Notes: generated from the letters alone by a model not told the origin. A DNA stretch of 30,466 bases from Apostichopus parvimensis (GCA_000934455.1 KN883389.1:148437-178902), one strand, 5' to 3'; counted from the stretch's first letter, positions 12,324 to 23,194 are shown. Numbers and translations: made by a program.

Positions 12324-12342
12324 GGGGGGGGGGGGCGGGGGG
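12324..12342 (+). repeat. poly-G tract
   Basis: Twelve G, one C, then six G. A similar run of twelve G lies at 11645-11656. Such homopolymers are often assembly or length-variation hot spots. Confidence 0.85.
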
Positions 12343-12711
12343 TTTGGATGGGAGAGACACTTTCATATTAACTTTCAAATTTCTCCTTTCTCTATCTTAA
12401 ATGAAAAAGTTGAAAAGGTTAAAAAGGTACAGCATGGGATTTAAGGCTAAATCTAAATGTCAATGAAAACTGGTCTTGGTGAAAATGAAATGAGCAATGG
12501 GAATAGCAAAGGAGAAACAAAGGTGAAAATTTTAATTTCTTCACAGTTAATTTGTGACAAGCAGGAGTGAATGATAGAATCCTGTAAATAATTTGGATTT
12601 CTGTAGAAATAAGCTTAACAGACTTAGGCAGTATGCACAAGATAAAGTTTCTTGTGAACACATTCTACTGTATGCTATTGGATGTGTATAGTGCTTTTCA
12701 ACATTTAAATA

Positions 12712-12742
12712 TCCCCCTCCCTCCCCCTCCCCCCTCCCCCCC
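12712..12742 (+). repeat. C/T-rich tract (strong G-run set on - strand)
   Basis: Five or more C runs of three to seven separated by single T bases. It is polypurine on the - strand, so it is a candidate for G-quadruplex or triplex structure. Confidence 0.7.
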
Positions 12743-13860
12743 TTATGTAATTCATGACTTTTTACTTGAAAATTGCCAGTCTTGTTTCATCCACCCAAAG
12801 AAAGTTATTTAGTTTGGAAAAGCCTAGTTTACAGACCCCATTCAGCTTCATCAATCGTAATACTGGACATTTGAGAAATGTTTCTTTTTTTTTTTTTTTG
12901 TCAACGGAGTTCTGACAACCATTCAGCCTGTAATGAATACTGATTCACTGTAGCATTTTTCTTAGACAAATATTTAAAAATGTTCTTTCCATTTCCTTGT
13001 CGGCAAGTTGATATTGTTACTAAGTTACTAAAGATAGAAACAACAATCAGAAAGAAGTAGATTAAACTCAGTTGTGTTTATTCTTGTTTGTAGTAGAAAT
13101 GAAGCTTTCATTTTCCTGTCACACCACAGCTCTATGTAATGGTACAGTGTATATTCAACATCTACAGTAAATGTAACTTTAATGAACAATATTACTACAG
13201 TAAATGAGAAAAAAAACAAGTTCTACAATGAGCCCAATCTATGATTTCTTGTCAAGTTACCGTTCAAATTTCTTTGTTCCGTAAACATGTTGTAATGGAC
13301 CATCAGTAATTTGTTTGAACTTTGCCTAAATTTTTATCATTGGCACAGGGAGTATTTTTTTATTTTTAATATGCTAAGTAATGTTATAGAGGGTATTTGT
13401 AGTATAAATGGTTCTCAAAGCTTGTTGAAATCCTGCTGTGAAATTATAATTATGGCATGCATAAAAAAGTAAAAAGAAAGTGGAATCGTGACGACTCTTG
13501 AAGAGAGACAATGGGAAGGTCATTTGGTCAAAATAACAATACCGTGAAGTTACTTAACCTAAGACAAAAATGATGAAGAAAAGAACACCCACAAATCAAC
13601 AAAACCCTGCTGAAGGGATCGTGTTGATTTGTGATTTCATGCGGAATGCAATTTAAGGAATTTACAGCAGTATGCAATAGTGAAGGTGTGTGTCATGTGT
13701 GTGTGACGCCTCGGTTAGTAAACACTATATATAACTCAATTACTTGTTATCTTGTAAGCTTGTAAACACTATAACAAAATATGTTGTGGTTCAATTTAAT
13801 AATTGGTTTTGTGGATGCAGCTTAAAATGAAAGGAAGAGCCCTTTTGTTACCTGTAGCTA

Positions 13861-14640
13861 TCAAAGGTCAGTAGTGGTCAAAGTCTGAAAATCTTATAAG
13901 CCGTGATAACTTCAAAAATAACGCGTGAACTTCATTCATATTTGGTACAGTATGTGGATCCACCTTTGTGAGGACAAGTACCCTATTGTTTTCCATATGT
14001 CAAAGTTCATTTGAGGTTATCAGAGGTAACAGTCTTAAAACATTTGTAAACATGGTAACTTCAAAAATAAACCTCGGATGAACTTGACTTTCAGTTTTGT
14101 AGATCCACCATAGTGGAGGGAGGGAATCAGTTGATGTCTGTGGCAGCAGTCAAAGGTCATTTGAGACCGACAGATGTAAACGTATGAAATCTTGTAAACG
14201 TGATAACTTCAAAAGCAGAGCTTGAATGAACTCAGTAATTGGTATGTAGATCCAAATTATGTAATGACTAGAAAAAACCTACCGTATTATTTCTTGTCTA
14301 CAGAGGTTGAAAGTAATTTGAGGACATGACAGGTCAAGTTCTGAAAACTCCGTAACTTCAGCTAATCATACATGAATTTGATATGTGAGGTAGATCCACC
14401 TTTTATAGCAAGTAGAAGACCAACATAGTTTTCTGTTGAGGTCAAGGGTTGTTTGTGGTCACCGTACTGGGCCATGTCTGAAAAGCTTGAAAATATCTTT
14501 GTAACTGTCAAGAGTAAAGCTTGGATGAACTTAAATACATGTACTGTAGTCTGATGTACAGTAGATCCACTAGTAATAATGTATATTCTCAGCTGTTGTT
14601 TGTCTGAGAAGGTCAGAGGTTGTTTGCCGTCAAATCTTGT
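13861..14640 (+). repeat. degenerate satellite array, about 149-bp period, five copies
   Basis: The anchor phrase GTGATAACTTCAAAA, or a close variant, recurs at about 13903, 14052, 14200, 14350 and 14498, giving spacings of 149, 148, 150 and 148 bp. Each unit has the same order of parts: a GTCAAAGGTCA-like block, GTCTGAAAA, CTTGTAAAC, the anchor, a GGATGAACTT-like block and GTAGATCCACC. Copies are strongly diverged, so the array is old. A sixth, incomplete unit fades near 14640. The open frames inside it (for example 14362-14715 on the - strand) are by-products of the repeat and not genes. Confidence 0.9.
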
Positions 14641-15497
14641 GTGCAGTGTTAGTACATGTACAGTATGTATTGACATGTCACCAGACTGTATACAGTATAC
14701 TGTAACACATGGCAAGGCATCACTAAACCATCTCTTTCAGTTATTTTCTGTTATTTTGCCGTCTCCCAAATGTTTACAATGATATCTACTTGATAAAGGC
14801 ATTTCATAGTTTGGTACAGGTCTGTATAAACAAATATCAAAAGTACTGCACAGACGTGTGATAACTTGAGAGTCGTTTTTAACCAGACTTACAAATTCCA
14901 GGGGAAATAAAATTATGCAAAGACTCATATATTGCAATTATGCTACCAGGCATGCCGTTAGTGACGTGGAACATTTCCTCGAAAATGGAAGAAATGAAAG
15001 CATTGTCTTTAATAAAAATGCAAAGCTTGCAGTGATTATTGGAATCTCTTTTCATATTTAGTGGTGAAAATAAAACTTTATATTTTTGAGGCCAGTGAAT
15101 AGCATTACGCTATTTTGTCAGCAGTTTGAAGATTTGACCTCCGTTTTATGCCGTTTTATGGATGAACTCAAACAAAGCATTCTGCCATGTAATGAGGCAG
15201 ATTTATGACTGCTTGGTGTTTTATTAATTTTTAGTCTTTATTTCTTTGAAATACTGTCTTTGTCTATTACAGTACTAGCATTGAATATTTGTTTATACTT
15301 CAGTAAGTCTGTTAAAAGTGTCACATCGCAAGCCCAAACGATTGCTTTCAATTTGTACTGTACGTGTATGCAGGATTGAGTGACAGACACTTTCTACCTA
15401 CATCTGCTGTACTCTAGTTTGCCGCCACATTACAACCTTACTGATTTACATTCAAGTGTGAGAGGTTCTGTGTTTTGGCATTTTCTTTGTTCCTCGC

Positions 15498-15705
15498 TTA
15501 CCTGTCTCCCCACGACCTTAGCACCCTCTATATACCGTGCCTAGAATAACTGGTAACCTTTTTAACACTGTGTGCCCTCTATGACCAGACCCTCCCGGTG
15601 GAAGCCCCTCTACTCATTCTACCACCAAAGTGCCTACATCGTGTGTTTTTCGTCGGTCGGATATTTCCACGTTTTTCTATTTCGTTTTGAGATTTCTGCA
15701 GATCT
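15498..15705 (+). repeat. dispersed repeat family, copy 2
   Basis: The sequence shares an ordered set of blocks with 20937-21130: TTACCTGTCTCC, TGCCTAGAAT, CTGGTA followed by CCTTTT, ACACTGTG followed by GCCCTCTATG, and CTCATTCTACCAC followed by AGTGC. Blocks are separated by small insertions and deletions, which indicates common descent rather than chance C/T richness. No open frame is conserved between the copies, so a non-autonomous element is likely. Confidence 0.7.
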
Positions 15706-15774
15706 TGTATAAGCTGCATTGATTCTTTACTGCATAGATATTAACATGAAATATTTATGTTAACTGCGCTTAGA

Positions 15775-15985
15775 AACCTTGTAAACCTGATGACTTGAGA
15801 AGCAAACCTTGGATAAACTTCATACCTACTGTACAGTAGTATTATATCCAAATTAGTGAGTTAAAAAGCCCTTTTTGTTTTTCAGAGGTCAAAGGTCATT
15901 TGAGGTCAACAGAGGTCAAAGTCTGAAAACCTTGTAATACTGTACCTAGCAATAACTTGAAAGTCAAGCTTAAATACACTGCATT
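15775..15985 (+). repeat. second block of the 149-bp satellite family (about 1.5 copies)
   Basis: It carries the satellite parts in the same order: CTTGTAAACCTGATGACTT at 15777, GGATAAACTTCAT, ATATCCAAATTAG, GAGGTCAAAGGTCA, AGGTCAAAGTCTGAAAACC and then a second anchor-like GCAATAACTTGAAAG about 164 bp on. It lies 1.1 kb from the main array and is separated from it by unrelated sequence and the dispersed repeat at 15498. Confidence 0.8.
15886..15918 (+). promoter_or_regulatory. cluster of four AGGTCA half-sites, including a DR1
   Basis: AGGTCA occurs at 15886, 15893, 15903 and 15913, all in the same orientation. The first two are separated by one base (DR1, the spacing used by RXR, HNF4 and PPAR-type nuclear receptors), and the next two follow with four-base gaps (DR4-like). 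The sites are part of the satellite unit, so they may be incidental. Their binding is inferred from motif alone. Confidence 0.4.
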
Positions 15986-16264
15986 TGTATGTTATAATGT
16001 ACATATGAGTACAGTACACATTATTGAGTACTATAACAACTTTTCTTCTCTGACCAGTCATTGCCCCATCAACTGAATTACCAGAAATAAATGAAAACAT
16101 GTTTGCTTGAAAAGAGGAAAGCACACATGAGAAAACGAGGGTGCTGAACGTCAGAGTAGGAATTCACATCACAGGTATAGAGTAGAGGGAATGTGTACTA
16201 AACCAGGAGTGTGTCAAACGGGATGTACAGTGCTAAACTGTTAACAATATTTGTTATCTTGCAG

Positions 16265-16460
16265 TCTGAGGTTGTCGTTAACGCATTCCACCAAAGAAGT
16301 ACGAGGTGCTGGTCTGCGTGCCATTCGTTATTTCATTCAAGATGAAACCTCCTGCCAGGCTCTCCTTGGACTTCATCTGGACCTTCTAGTCATGCATTCG
16401 TTAGACCTCTGTGAAAATAATGACATCGAAAGGATTCAAGCAGTGAGGTTAATAAGAAGG
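16265..16460 (+). CDS. rictor: RICTOR exon C
   Basis: This 196-nt exon lies between acceptor cttgcag and donor gtaagc. With the split Cys codon from exon B it encodes about 65 residues beginning LRLSLTHSTKEVRGAGLRAI and ending IERIQAVRLIRR. Human RICTOR has LRLALLNEAKEVRAAGLRAL and VERTQALRLVRK at the same places, with a similar middle (RYLIQD here RYFIQD). This is the first helical repeat of the RICTOR_N alpha-solenoid, which contacts mTOR and SIN1 in mTORC2. The two conserved Arg-rich helices are intact. It has no stop or frameshift and ends in phase 0. Confidence 0.95.
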
Positions 16461-17264
16461 GTAAGCATTAAATAAGTAGTCTATTTTTATGTCTCAATTT
16501 TAAACTGTTTTCGATTTGGTAGAGAAAAGTTCTATCAGTAAGTTCTTGCAATAGGAAATCTCTAAACAGTTTGTGATATCCTGGCCCCTAAACTCTGTCA
16601 CTTTTACTTGATTGGCTAGATGGTCATAACCACATTTTCCCCTCCTTCCCCTCCTCCCTCTCCTCCCTCCTCCCACCCCCTCTCCCCATCCCCTCGGTTC
16701 AGATTTCAGGTATTTGTTCCCATGTACCTTACCTGTTGATTATCAGTGGTATACAGTAACATCACATTATGGTGGTATATGGTCCTTCTGCTGTAGTTTG
16801 TGACAAATTTAATGCAAACTGAAATATGACAGCCTGGTTCAATCTGGGGGTTAAAGCTGCATTATTCATTTGGGTTGTAACTTTGTGTTACTAACCAAGC
16901 CAGGATTCACACATGATTGGGTTCCTCTTTTTATCTGACTGAGTGAGATCCGTACATTTTGTACTTTGTAGAATTTTACAACCTTGTAGTCTGCTCGTCA
17001 TACTGTAAGGACTAGATATCAGCCATTCATTACAATAGCAGGGAAATTTTGTGTCCCACAATTCCCACCAATTTAATGTACTGCTTTGCAAACCTTTGAA
17101 ATGTGTGATATTCTTTCATCTACCTTGGTGTGCCCATGGCAACTATGTGTTTTTTTCGGGACCTTTCTTTTTCTTTTAATGGTAATGGGGTATGTACAGT
17201 GAGTACAGTACAATTTAATACAGTATATTACTATTGCTTCAAATTGCATGTGTTCTTCTTCCAG
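16461..17264 (+). other. rictor: RICTOR intron 3 (804 bp, phase 0)
   Basis: It runs from donor gtaagc to acceptor cttccag. A 61-bp almost pure C/T tract lies at 16635-16695, made of CCTCC-type blocks. The open frame on the - strand at 16891-17091 has no recognisable domain. Nothing else is seen. Confidence 0.85.
16635..16695 (+). repeat. polypyrimidine tract with CCTCC blocks
   Basis: Sixty-one bases with only two or three purines, arranged in repeated TCC/CCTCC blocks. Long homopurine-homopyrimidine tracts can adopt triplex (H-DNA) forms and can also act as decoy splice acceptors. Here no AG follows that would open a frame. Confidence 0.75.
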
Positions 17265-17391
17265 ATCATCACAGTATGCCCTGCCCAGTGTCCATTATCA
17301 CTCATACATTCACTAACTGCTATTGGAAACAATGGAGACTCCCAAAGAGATTCCTTGAAACGAGCATGTGTGGCAACCCTCTGTGAACTAG
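17265..17391 (+). CDS. rictor: RICTOR exon D
   Basis: This 127-nt exon lies between acceptor ttccag and donor gtgagt. It encodes IITVCPAQCPLSLIHSLTAI, a GNNGDSQRDSLK stretch and RACVATLCEL, ending with the first base of a split Ala codon. Human RICTOR has MITVNASLFPSSVTNSLIAV, GNDGLQERDRMV and RACIAIICEL in the same order and at the same length. It forms part of the N-terminal alpha-solenoid. The conserved Gly-Asn-(Asp/Asn)-Gly turn and the RAC helix are present. The open frame continues into the intron to 17477, but the donor and the frame of exon E show where coding ends. Confidence 0.95.
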
Positions 17392-19152
17392 GTGAGTATT
17401 ATGTTGAGTTTCCAGTGGTCTATCACATTTTGGACTTCCTCTCCAGCACCCCCCTCTCCCCTCCCCCATGCCTTTAAAAGTATTCATAATATTATTTTAA
17501 AAACATATTTTTTTGGACCCACCTGAAGTTTTGATGAATATTTTAGAGATTTGACAACTAGAAGCAAAATATTTTACCAGTTCAATGACATGTTTAGTGT
17601 TTAAATGTCAGGGAACCAGCAGGAGATGTAGACACAGCAATGTTTTGACAACTACTGTAAACAATTGTAAAGTAATGACATGTTGTAGTGCATGCTGATG
17701 ATATTGATATCATGTAGAGAGATCAAATCGACTATGCAGGGGTGTCTACATGCGCATATGTACATGTCTAGAGCACATTTAATGTGTGCTCTTGTGCACT
17801 TGATTGGTAAAATTCTGACAATCTCACTATAACCTTACAATTAGTCTCAAGTTTTACTCAAAACAGAGATTACCAATGTTAATAAAATAAACTAAGAAAA
17901 TTGATATCACTTTCAACTATTATAAACTGAACATATTTTAGCTGGTACAGTAGTTCGTGAGTTCCATTTTCCCTTCTGAAATTTGATACATTTTCCATAG
18001 AGTAGTTGTGTTAATCACATAGAAAAAATCTTTCTGCAAAATTTCCCCCCGACGTGATGAGTGACAATTAATTAATTGCATCGTTAGGGGATGATAAATG
18101 AGAGTAATATTTAAAAAAATTAATCACGTTGAATAAAATAGGATCATCTGGAAGTGAAGCTGATCAATGTTAGCTGTTTTTTAAAGAAGCATTTTGGGTT
18201 TTGGTATCAATGTGTTGCAATATTTTGAGTATAGTAACGTACAGTAATTTACCTGTTAACAGATTGAAAGAGACCAAACCTTTAATCAAGATACTCAGCT
18301 CTTCTAATAATGTTTCAATGAAACAGAACTTTAATTAACTCAGTGATTGTTAATGTATGCATGCAACATTTCAATGACAACTTTTTACATTGACGATGCA
18401 ATTAATAGTGTGACGCAAGTGAACAATTGACGTTAATTGTTTCATCTTTTAACTGATACTAATTTGCATTCATGAACAGTTAGCAGAAAATGATCCTGAT
18501 CTGACAAAAGTTAAATGTAATTTATGTTAATTAAAACCAGACCTCCCAAATAGTAGAAGTTACCATTTCAGTAAAATATTACAGAATTTCAAGAGCCATT
18601 GTTGGTACTGTATTTCAGCAGTACAATGTCACTCTTGGTGCATGACATCACATGTGATCGATCTAGCATGTGTCAGCTGATTTAGAATAAGAACATGATT
18701 GGCCTATTTATGATTATGACATACAAAAGGTCAAGGGTTATTGTTTGTAAAGAAATGTCAGTAATTTAAAAAAAAATCTGTGGTTTGTATTTCTTCCCTA
18801 TTAAATTTCATTGTTTTGCGTGAAATTTCTTTAAATCGAAAGAAATCTGTGAGATATGTTATCATTTCCGTGTACGTGTGTCTGTTAGGCCCATTTTCCA
18901 TGTGGGTACGCAGAAATTCCATGTCACCTCAGAGGTAAGATCAAATCCCTTTGTTAGACAAATAAAGCAGTCTCTGAGTGATGAATATTAGGCGATCGTC
19001 TTAATTCAGTTAACTTTGCAGGTTAAATATTGCCTTTTAACTTTGAATCATGTTTGTTTACTGTTTACTGTACGTGAGATTACATCACCGGTTTGTGAAG
19101 CCTGTATTAACGTTGCCGTCGTTGATGCATATCTTGGCTCGTATTTCTACAG
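17392..19152 (+). other. rictor: RICTOR intron 4 (1,761 bp, phase 1)
   Basis: It runs from donor gtgagt to acceptor tctacag. It is AT-rich with few CpG dinucleotides. A single short sequence near 18728 (AGGTCAAGGGTTATTGTTTG) resembles one block of the 149-bp satellite and may be an isolated relic. Nothing else is recognised. Confidence 0.85.
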
Positions 19153-19322
19153 CTATTCATAACACTGAAGCCTTTTCAAAGGCAGGAGGCCTATCCACGC
19201 TGATAAGGAACATACTCGATACACAGTTGTTACGCATCAACGAATCAGTGACTCTCACCGTCCTTCACCTTCTCAACCATCCCTCGACGAGAAGATTCAT
19301 CCGATTCAAGGCTGACATAGAG
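19153..19322 (+). CDS. rictor: RICTOR exon E
   Basis: This 170-nt exon lies between acceptor tctacag and donor gtgaga. Joined to exon D it gives CEL-A-IHNTEAFSKAGGL, then STLIRNILDTQLLRINES, TVLHLLNHPSTRRFIR and finally ADIE. Human has CELALQNPEVVALRGGL, NTILKNVIDCQLSRINEA, TILHLLNHPKTRQYVR and VELE. The LHLLNHP block is among the best conserved in the family. The exon adds a further helical repeat of the solenoid. One or two residues (FK) are inserted before ADIE compared with human. The frame stays open past the donor to 19475, but that extension has no RICTOR similarity. The exon ends in phase 0. Confidence 0.96.
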
Positions 19323-20936
19323 GTGAGACAGAACCGATCACATTTTTCCCATCCTGTTCCTCCCATAGACACCCTATCGACTCGTGCCGCTCGTAGCGGT
19401 TGCACGAACGGGATGTCATATATTAGGCTCCCTTATTTGTCAAAATGGGAGCATCCACAGCATAGCTCCATCTAAAGCCTCAGTGACTGTCGTCGCGGAG
19501 TATTTTGGGAAGATACCGATCCTAACATCACTGTTTGTTGATGTATATTTGTTCTACATTTCCTATATTGCAAAAATATTTTCAAACTAGGCTAATTGCA
19601 ACTCTGTGAAATGTGGAGTCCCCCCCCCCCCTTACTGCCGTAGATAATTTTGAAAGTGAAAGATTTACAGAGGGATAATACAGACAAATAAATATCATGA
19701 GTGGTAGGTAATACATGGGTTAAATTTAAATTCAACAGAGAGAAAGTAACAAAGACAAATAGAGAATTCATTGACCTTCAGTATTTAATTGTTAAATTTC
19801 CCACAACAGCAGAGACAAGATAACATGCATGCATCTGGTCATGATTTATATATTTGTCCATTGTTCTGATACAGTTGTATAATACTATGACCTGACATAG
19901 CCAACTACACTAATAAGCTACACATCATACCGGGTAAACTCTAGCAGTAAATTCCAATACAATAGAAAGAACAGTTCCATTTGACCCTTAACATTAATTC
20001 ATGGTAATGTTACTTGTGTAAAGTTTCTTCCAGTTCCACTGAAGATGCAATAAAGAATGTGTGATGTATCTGACATCATAACCTTCTTTTTTTTTGTTTG
20101 GGGGGGGGGTGGAGAGGATGGGAAGAGGACCCCAAATTCATAAATATCCCATTGACTTACACACTAAATCATCAAAGTAATGTAGTCTCCTAAGTTGTTG
20201 TGGGTAGTTTTGCACAAGTTTAATGCTACCCTACACTGGATAGCTGAGACATTTACAATTCATGGCCTCATATTTATCACTGTGAGAACCACAGGTTCTG
20301 TCACTTGTAAAATAAGTCCCTTTACTCACCAGTAAACAAATTTCATACACTGCTATTTCAAGCTCTAAAATGATTTAAAATTGCCTGAATTGACCTAATA
20401 TTTGCCTCACATACAGTACATGTAAGTCTTACTCCTCAACAAACAAGCCACAAAAAAAAAAAAAAAAAAATTGGCTGGAATTTCTTAAATGATATTCTCC
20501 TGTTGGTTTTTCTACTTGGGAGGGATTGATATGGACTATATGGTGTAGTACATGGCTTCTTATCCTTCAGTATTTATATGTTCCTGCACAATGTGAGGAA
20601 GGTGCACTAACCTTTAAGTGTGATAATTTATAAAGGCCACATGAGTATTCAATCATGTTATAACAATCATCAGTCTACAGTCAAATCTATACAAATGATT
20701 TGCCATATTCTGTCAACAGTTGTAACATGTAATTATCTCATTGCATGGACACTTCCACTTCCAGCTCAGATATAAAGTTAATTACATTTCATCATGTCCA
20801 TAATTTCATTGGGCATTAAAAGAATCAACCATGGATATGGAAAGCATTAAGAGATATACAGTGGGTTATCCTGTAGAAGAAGAGAAAAGTACAGCAATGC
20901 TGAAATCTCTCAAGATTGCAGGGAAATATCAAATAT

Positions 20937-21130
20937 TTACCTGTCTCCTCACAAACTCAGCACTCTCATTCTACCTTGCCTAGAATGATCTGGTATCCTT
21001 TTGACACTGTGCGCCCTCTATGTCCCCCCCCCCTCACCCTCCAGTCAATGCCCTCCCTGCTCATTCTACCACTCACAGTGCTTAGACATTCGTTTTGAAC
21101 TCAGATTTTTCTATCATTTCAATTCGTTCT
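20937..21130 (+). repeat. dispersed repeat family, copy 3
   Basis: It shares TTACCTGTCTCC, TGCCTAGAAT, CTGGTATCCTTTT, ACACTGTGCGCCCTCTATG and GCTCATTCTACCACTCACAGTGC with the copy at 15498, in the same order and orientation. The pair sits in two different introns, so the family is dispersed rather than a local duplication. It contains part of a chance open frame at 20916-21098. Confidence 0.7.
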
Positions 21131-21233
21131 GATCTGGACTTTCTGTTTTTGAAGTAGGAATAACTATCTGAAGTTTTGAAATTTTTCTGGTATCACAAGG
21201 CATATATATGCTCATCACTATTGAGTACTGTAG

Positions 21234-21360
21234 CTATATATATATATCTACCTACATCTATATATCTATATCTATATATTTATATATATATATATATATA
21301 TATATGTACAGTATATTATACACATATACACATGTATATATACTGTATGTATGTGTATAA
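21234..21360 (+). repeat. compound TA / TATC / TATG microsatellite
   Basis: Runs of TA are interrupted by CTACCTACATC and TATC units, then comes a pure (TA) stretch at 21281-21304 and TATG/CACATA units up to about 21360. The open frame at 21176-21406, rich in Tyr and Ile, is a translation of this repeat. Confidence 0.9.
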
Positions 21361-21799
21361 AACGGTCAACGAACCCTGCCATCCCCCATGGAGTGTCATG
21401 GACTAAAGAACTTTCTCAGCTGTAAATACCATCTGAAGTATAGCGTAGCATACAGTTTAGTATAATATACACAGAAGCTACTACTAGTGTACATAATTAA
21501 GATAAGTGATGAATGGACATGTCTAATCTGACAAGATGATGATGATCTATTAGTTCTTGATGTGAGTATTACAGTAGTTTAAATATCTACTGTATCGCCT
21601 ACACATTTACACGTATCTCATCACCATGGAAACCTTCTATTTTGAAGTATTCCATCTTGCAGAGATTGTAAACATGCTTGTGAAAGTTTTAGTATCTCGC
21701 ATCAGTAATGTAGTTGGATACCTAAACATTTTCATTTCTTCTTTCATAAAATGTTGCTGGAAGGAAAGTTACCTATAAACAAGAAACGGATAAAATTTT

Positions 21800-22130
21800 A
21801 GGAGAGCTGGATAATTCTAAACATACTTGTTTGTGATTTACTTCTCACCCCTCCCCCACCGTTTTAGACCAGTGTACTAATCGGAAAGTTTAAAAATGTA
21901 CTATTTCATCAATGTTGGACTATTTCAGCTTTGAGGAGAGCTCGATACTTCTAAACACACTTGTTTGTGATTTTACCTCTCACCCCTCCCCCACTATTTT
22001 AGACCAGTGTACTAATCAAAAAGTTTAAAAATGTCGGACTATTTCATCAATGTCGGACTATTTCAGCTTCAAGGAGAGCTCAACACTTCTAAACATACAG
22101 TACTTGTTTTGTGATTTTACCAGTATTAAT
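21800..22130 (+). repeat. minisatellite, 134-138-bp unit, about 2.5 copies
   Basis: AGGAGAGCT starts units at 21800, 21934 and 22072. Each full unit runs through TTCTAAACA, ACTTGTTTGTGATTT, CTCACCCCTCCCCCAC, TTTTAGACCAGTGTACTAATC, AAGTTTAAAAATGT and GGACTATTTCAGCTT. Units 1 and 2 are close to each other. The second is longer by a duplicated TCGGACTATTTCATCAATG-like phrase, and the third is truncated after GATTTTACC, with a remnant of the end near 22150. Confidence 0.92.
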
Positions 22131-23194
22131 CAGGTCGTTTCCAAACGGCTGACTATTTCATCATTATATGCTCAATTCGACTACCTGTAGTCAAACTAGT
22201 AAACTCTGTTGCTATGGGATTTTATTATTGGGTCGTACAAACAAAAATGAACCAAAAACAACAGAAATAGAGTTAATTGTTTTATAGGAACTATTAATAC
22301 TGTATATCCCCAGTTATTAAAAATTTAGTTGAAATATTTTTGAGTCTCTTGCATTTTAACAAGTGACCAGATTATAAAACACCTATGCCTGTCATTGTGT
22401 TATTGTTTGCCGCCAAATGGACATCCTGTGTTTCTGGGATTGTCAAACGTCAATGATGATTCAAACTTCTCACAGTGTATGAGAACATGTGACTGTTGAC
22501 ATGATACCATGTGTTTTCTGTAGGTTTTTAATATGTACAGTCACTAGTGCAAACTTACTGTAGCCGTGAGTCATTTCTTATTAAATATTAATTGGTTAGC
22601 GTCCAATTCGATCTGTGAAGCGAAACAGAACTTTGAAGGAACCTTTAACCTTCAATTTTAGGGAGTTAATTATAGTCCGACTTTGCTCTTACCCAGGAAG
22701 GAAATTATGTATAATTTACTAATAAGGCACATTATTTTAAGATCGGATAAAATATTTGGCTTCAATTAATGATAATAATAGAGTTGATGCTATTTTTGGT
22801 AAGTTTTAGTTTCATTTTGTGATACAATGCAGTTCATTTATCTGGAATGTGATTATTTCATAATTGGCAGAAAATGATAAAAAAAAAAATAAATAATGTC
22901 CTTCAGATACTGTACAGTATGTTGGTAAATATGTGTTAAGCAGGAATGAAATGGGGTTACAGTATGTTACTGATACAAGTTAAGACACAGAACATAAAGT
23001 GTGATATTAAAACTTTGATAGGTTTTTACAGAGAGGATTTGATGATGAAGGTATCAAAATAAAAAATAAAAACTTTATCTAGAATTTTAATATTCCCACT
23101 TGTGTAGATGATTCTGAAAAAAAACCAAAAAAACATGAGGATGATGATGGGTAGGAAATTTACAATTCTTAAAATGTTGAACAATTGTGATGAT

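Larger units (their letters stand above)
1787..16264 (+). other. rictor: RICTOR intron 2 (14,478 bp, phase 2)
   Basis: A very large intron from donor gtgagt to acceptor cttgcag. I found no further RICTOR exon in it, and none is needed because exons B and C join in frame. Contents listed separately are a 14-bp triplicate (3407), G/C-rich tracts (4118, 4662, 12324, 12712), a CpG-dense island (6961), two copies of a dispersed repeat (8050, 15498), a 12-bp triplicate (10739), a GT/GC microsatellite (11491) and a 149-bp satellite (13861, 15775). An (AT)8 run sits at 6781-6796. The remaining stretches are AT-rich intronic sequence in which I recognise nothing; their short open frames look like chance. 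Confidence 0.8.

Noticed and set aside
14362-14715. Open frame of 117 codons on the - strand
   Set aside because: It lies largely within the 149-bp satellite array, so its openness follows from the repeat and not from coding.
19323-19475. Extension of the exon E frame past its donor
   Set aside because: Similarity to RICTOR stops exactly at gtgaga, and exon F continues the protein in frame.
21176-21406. Tyr/Ile-rich open frame
   Set aside because: It is mostly a translation of the TA/TATC microsatellite.
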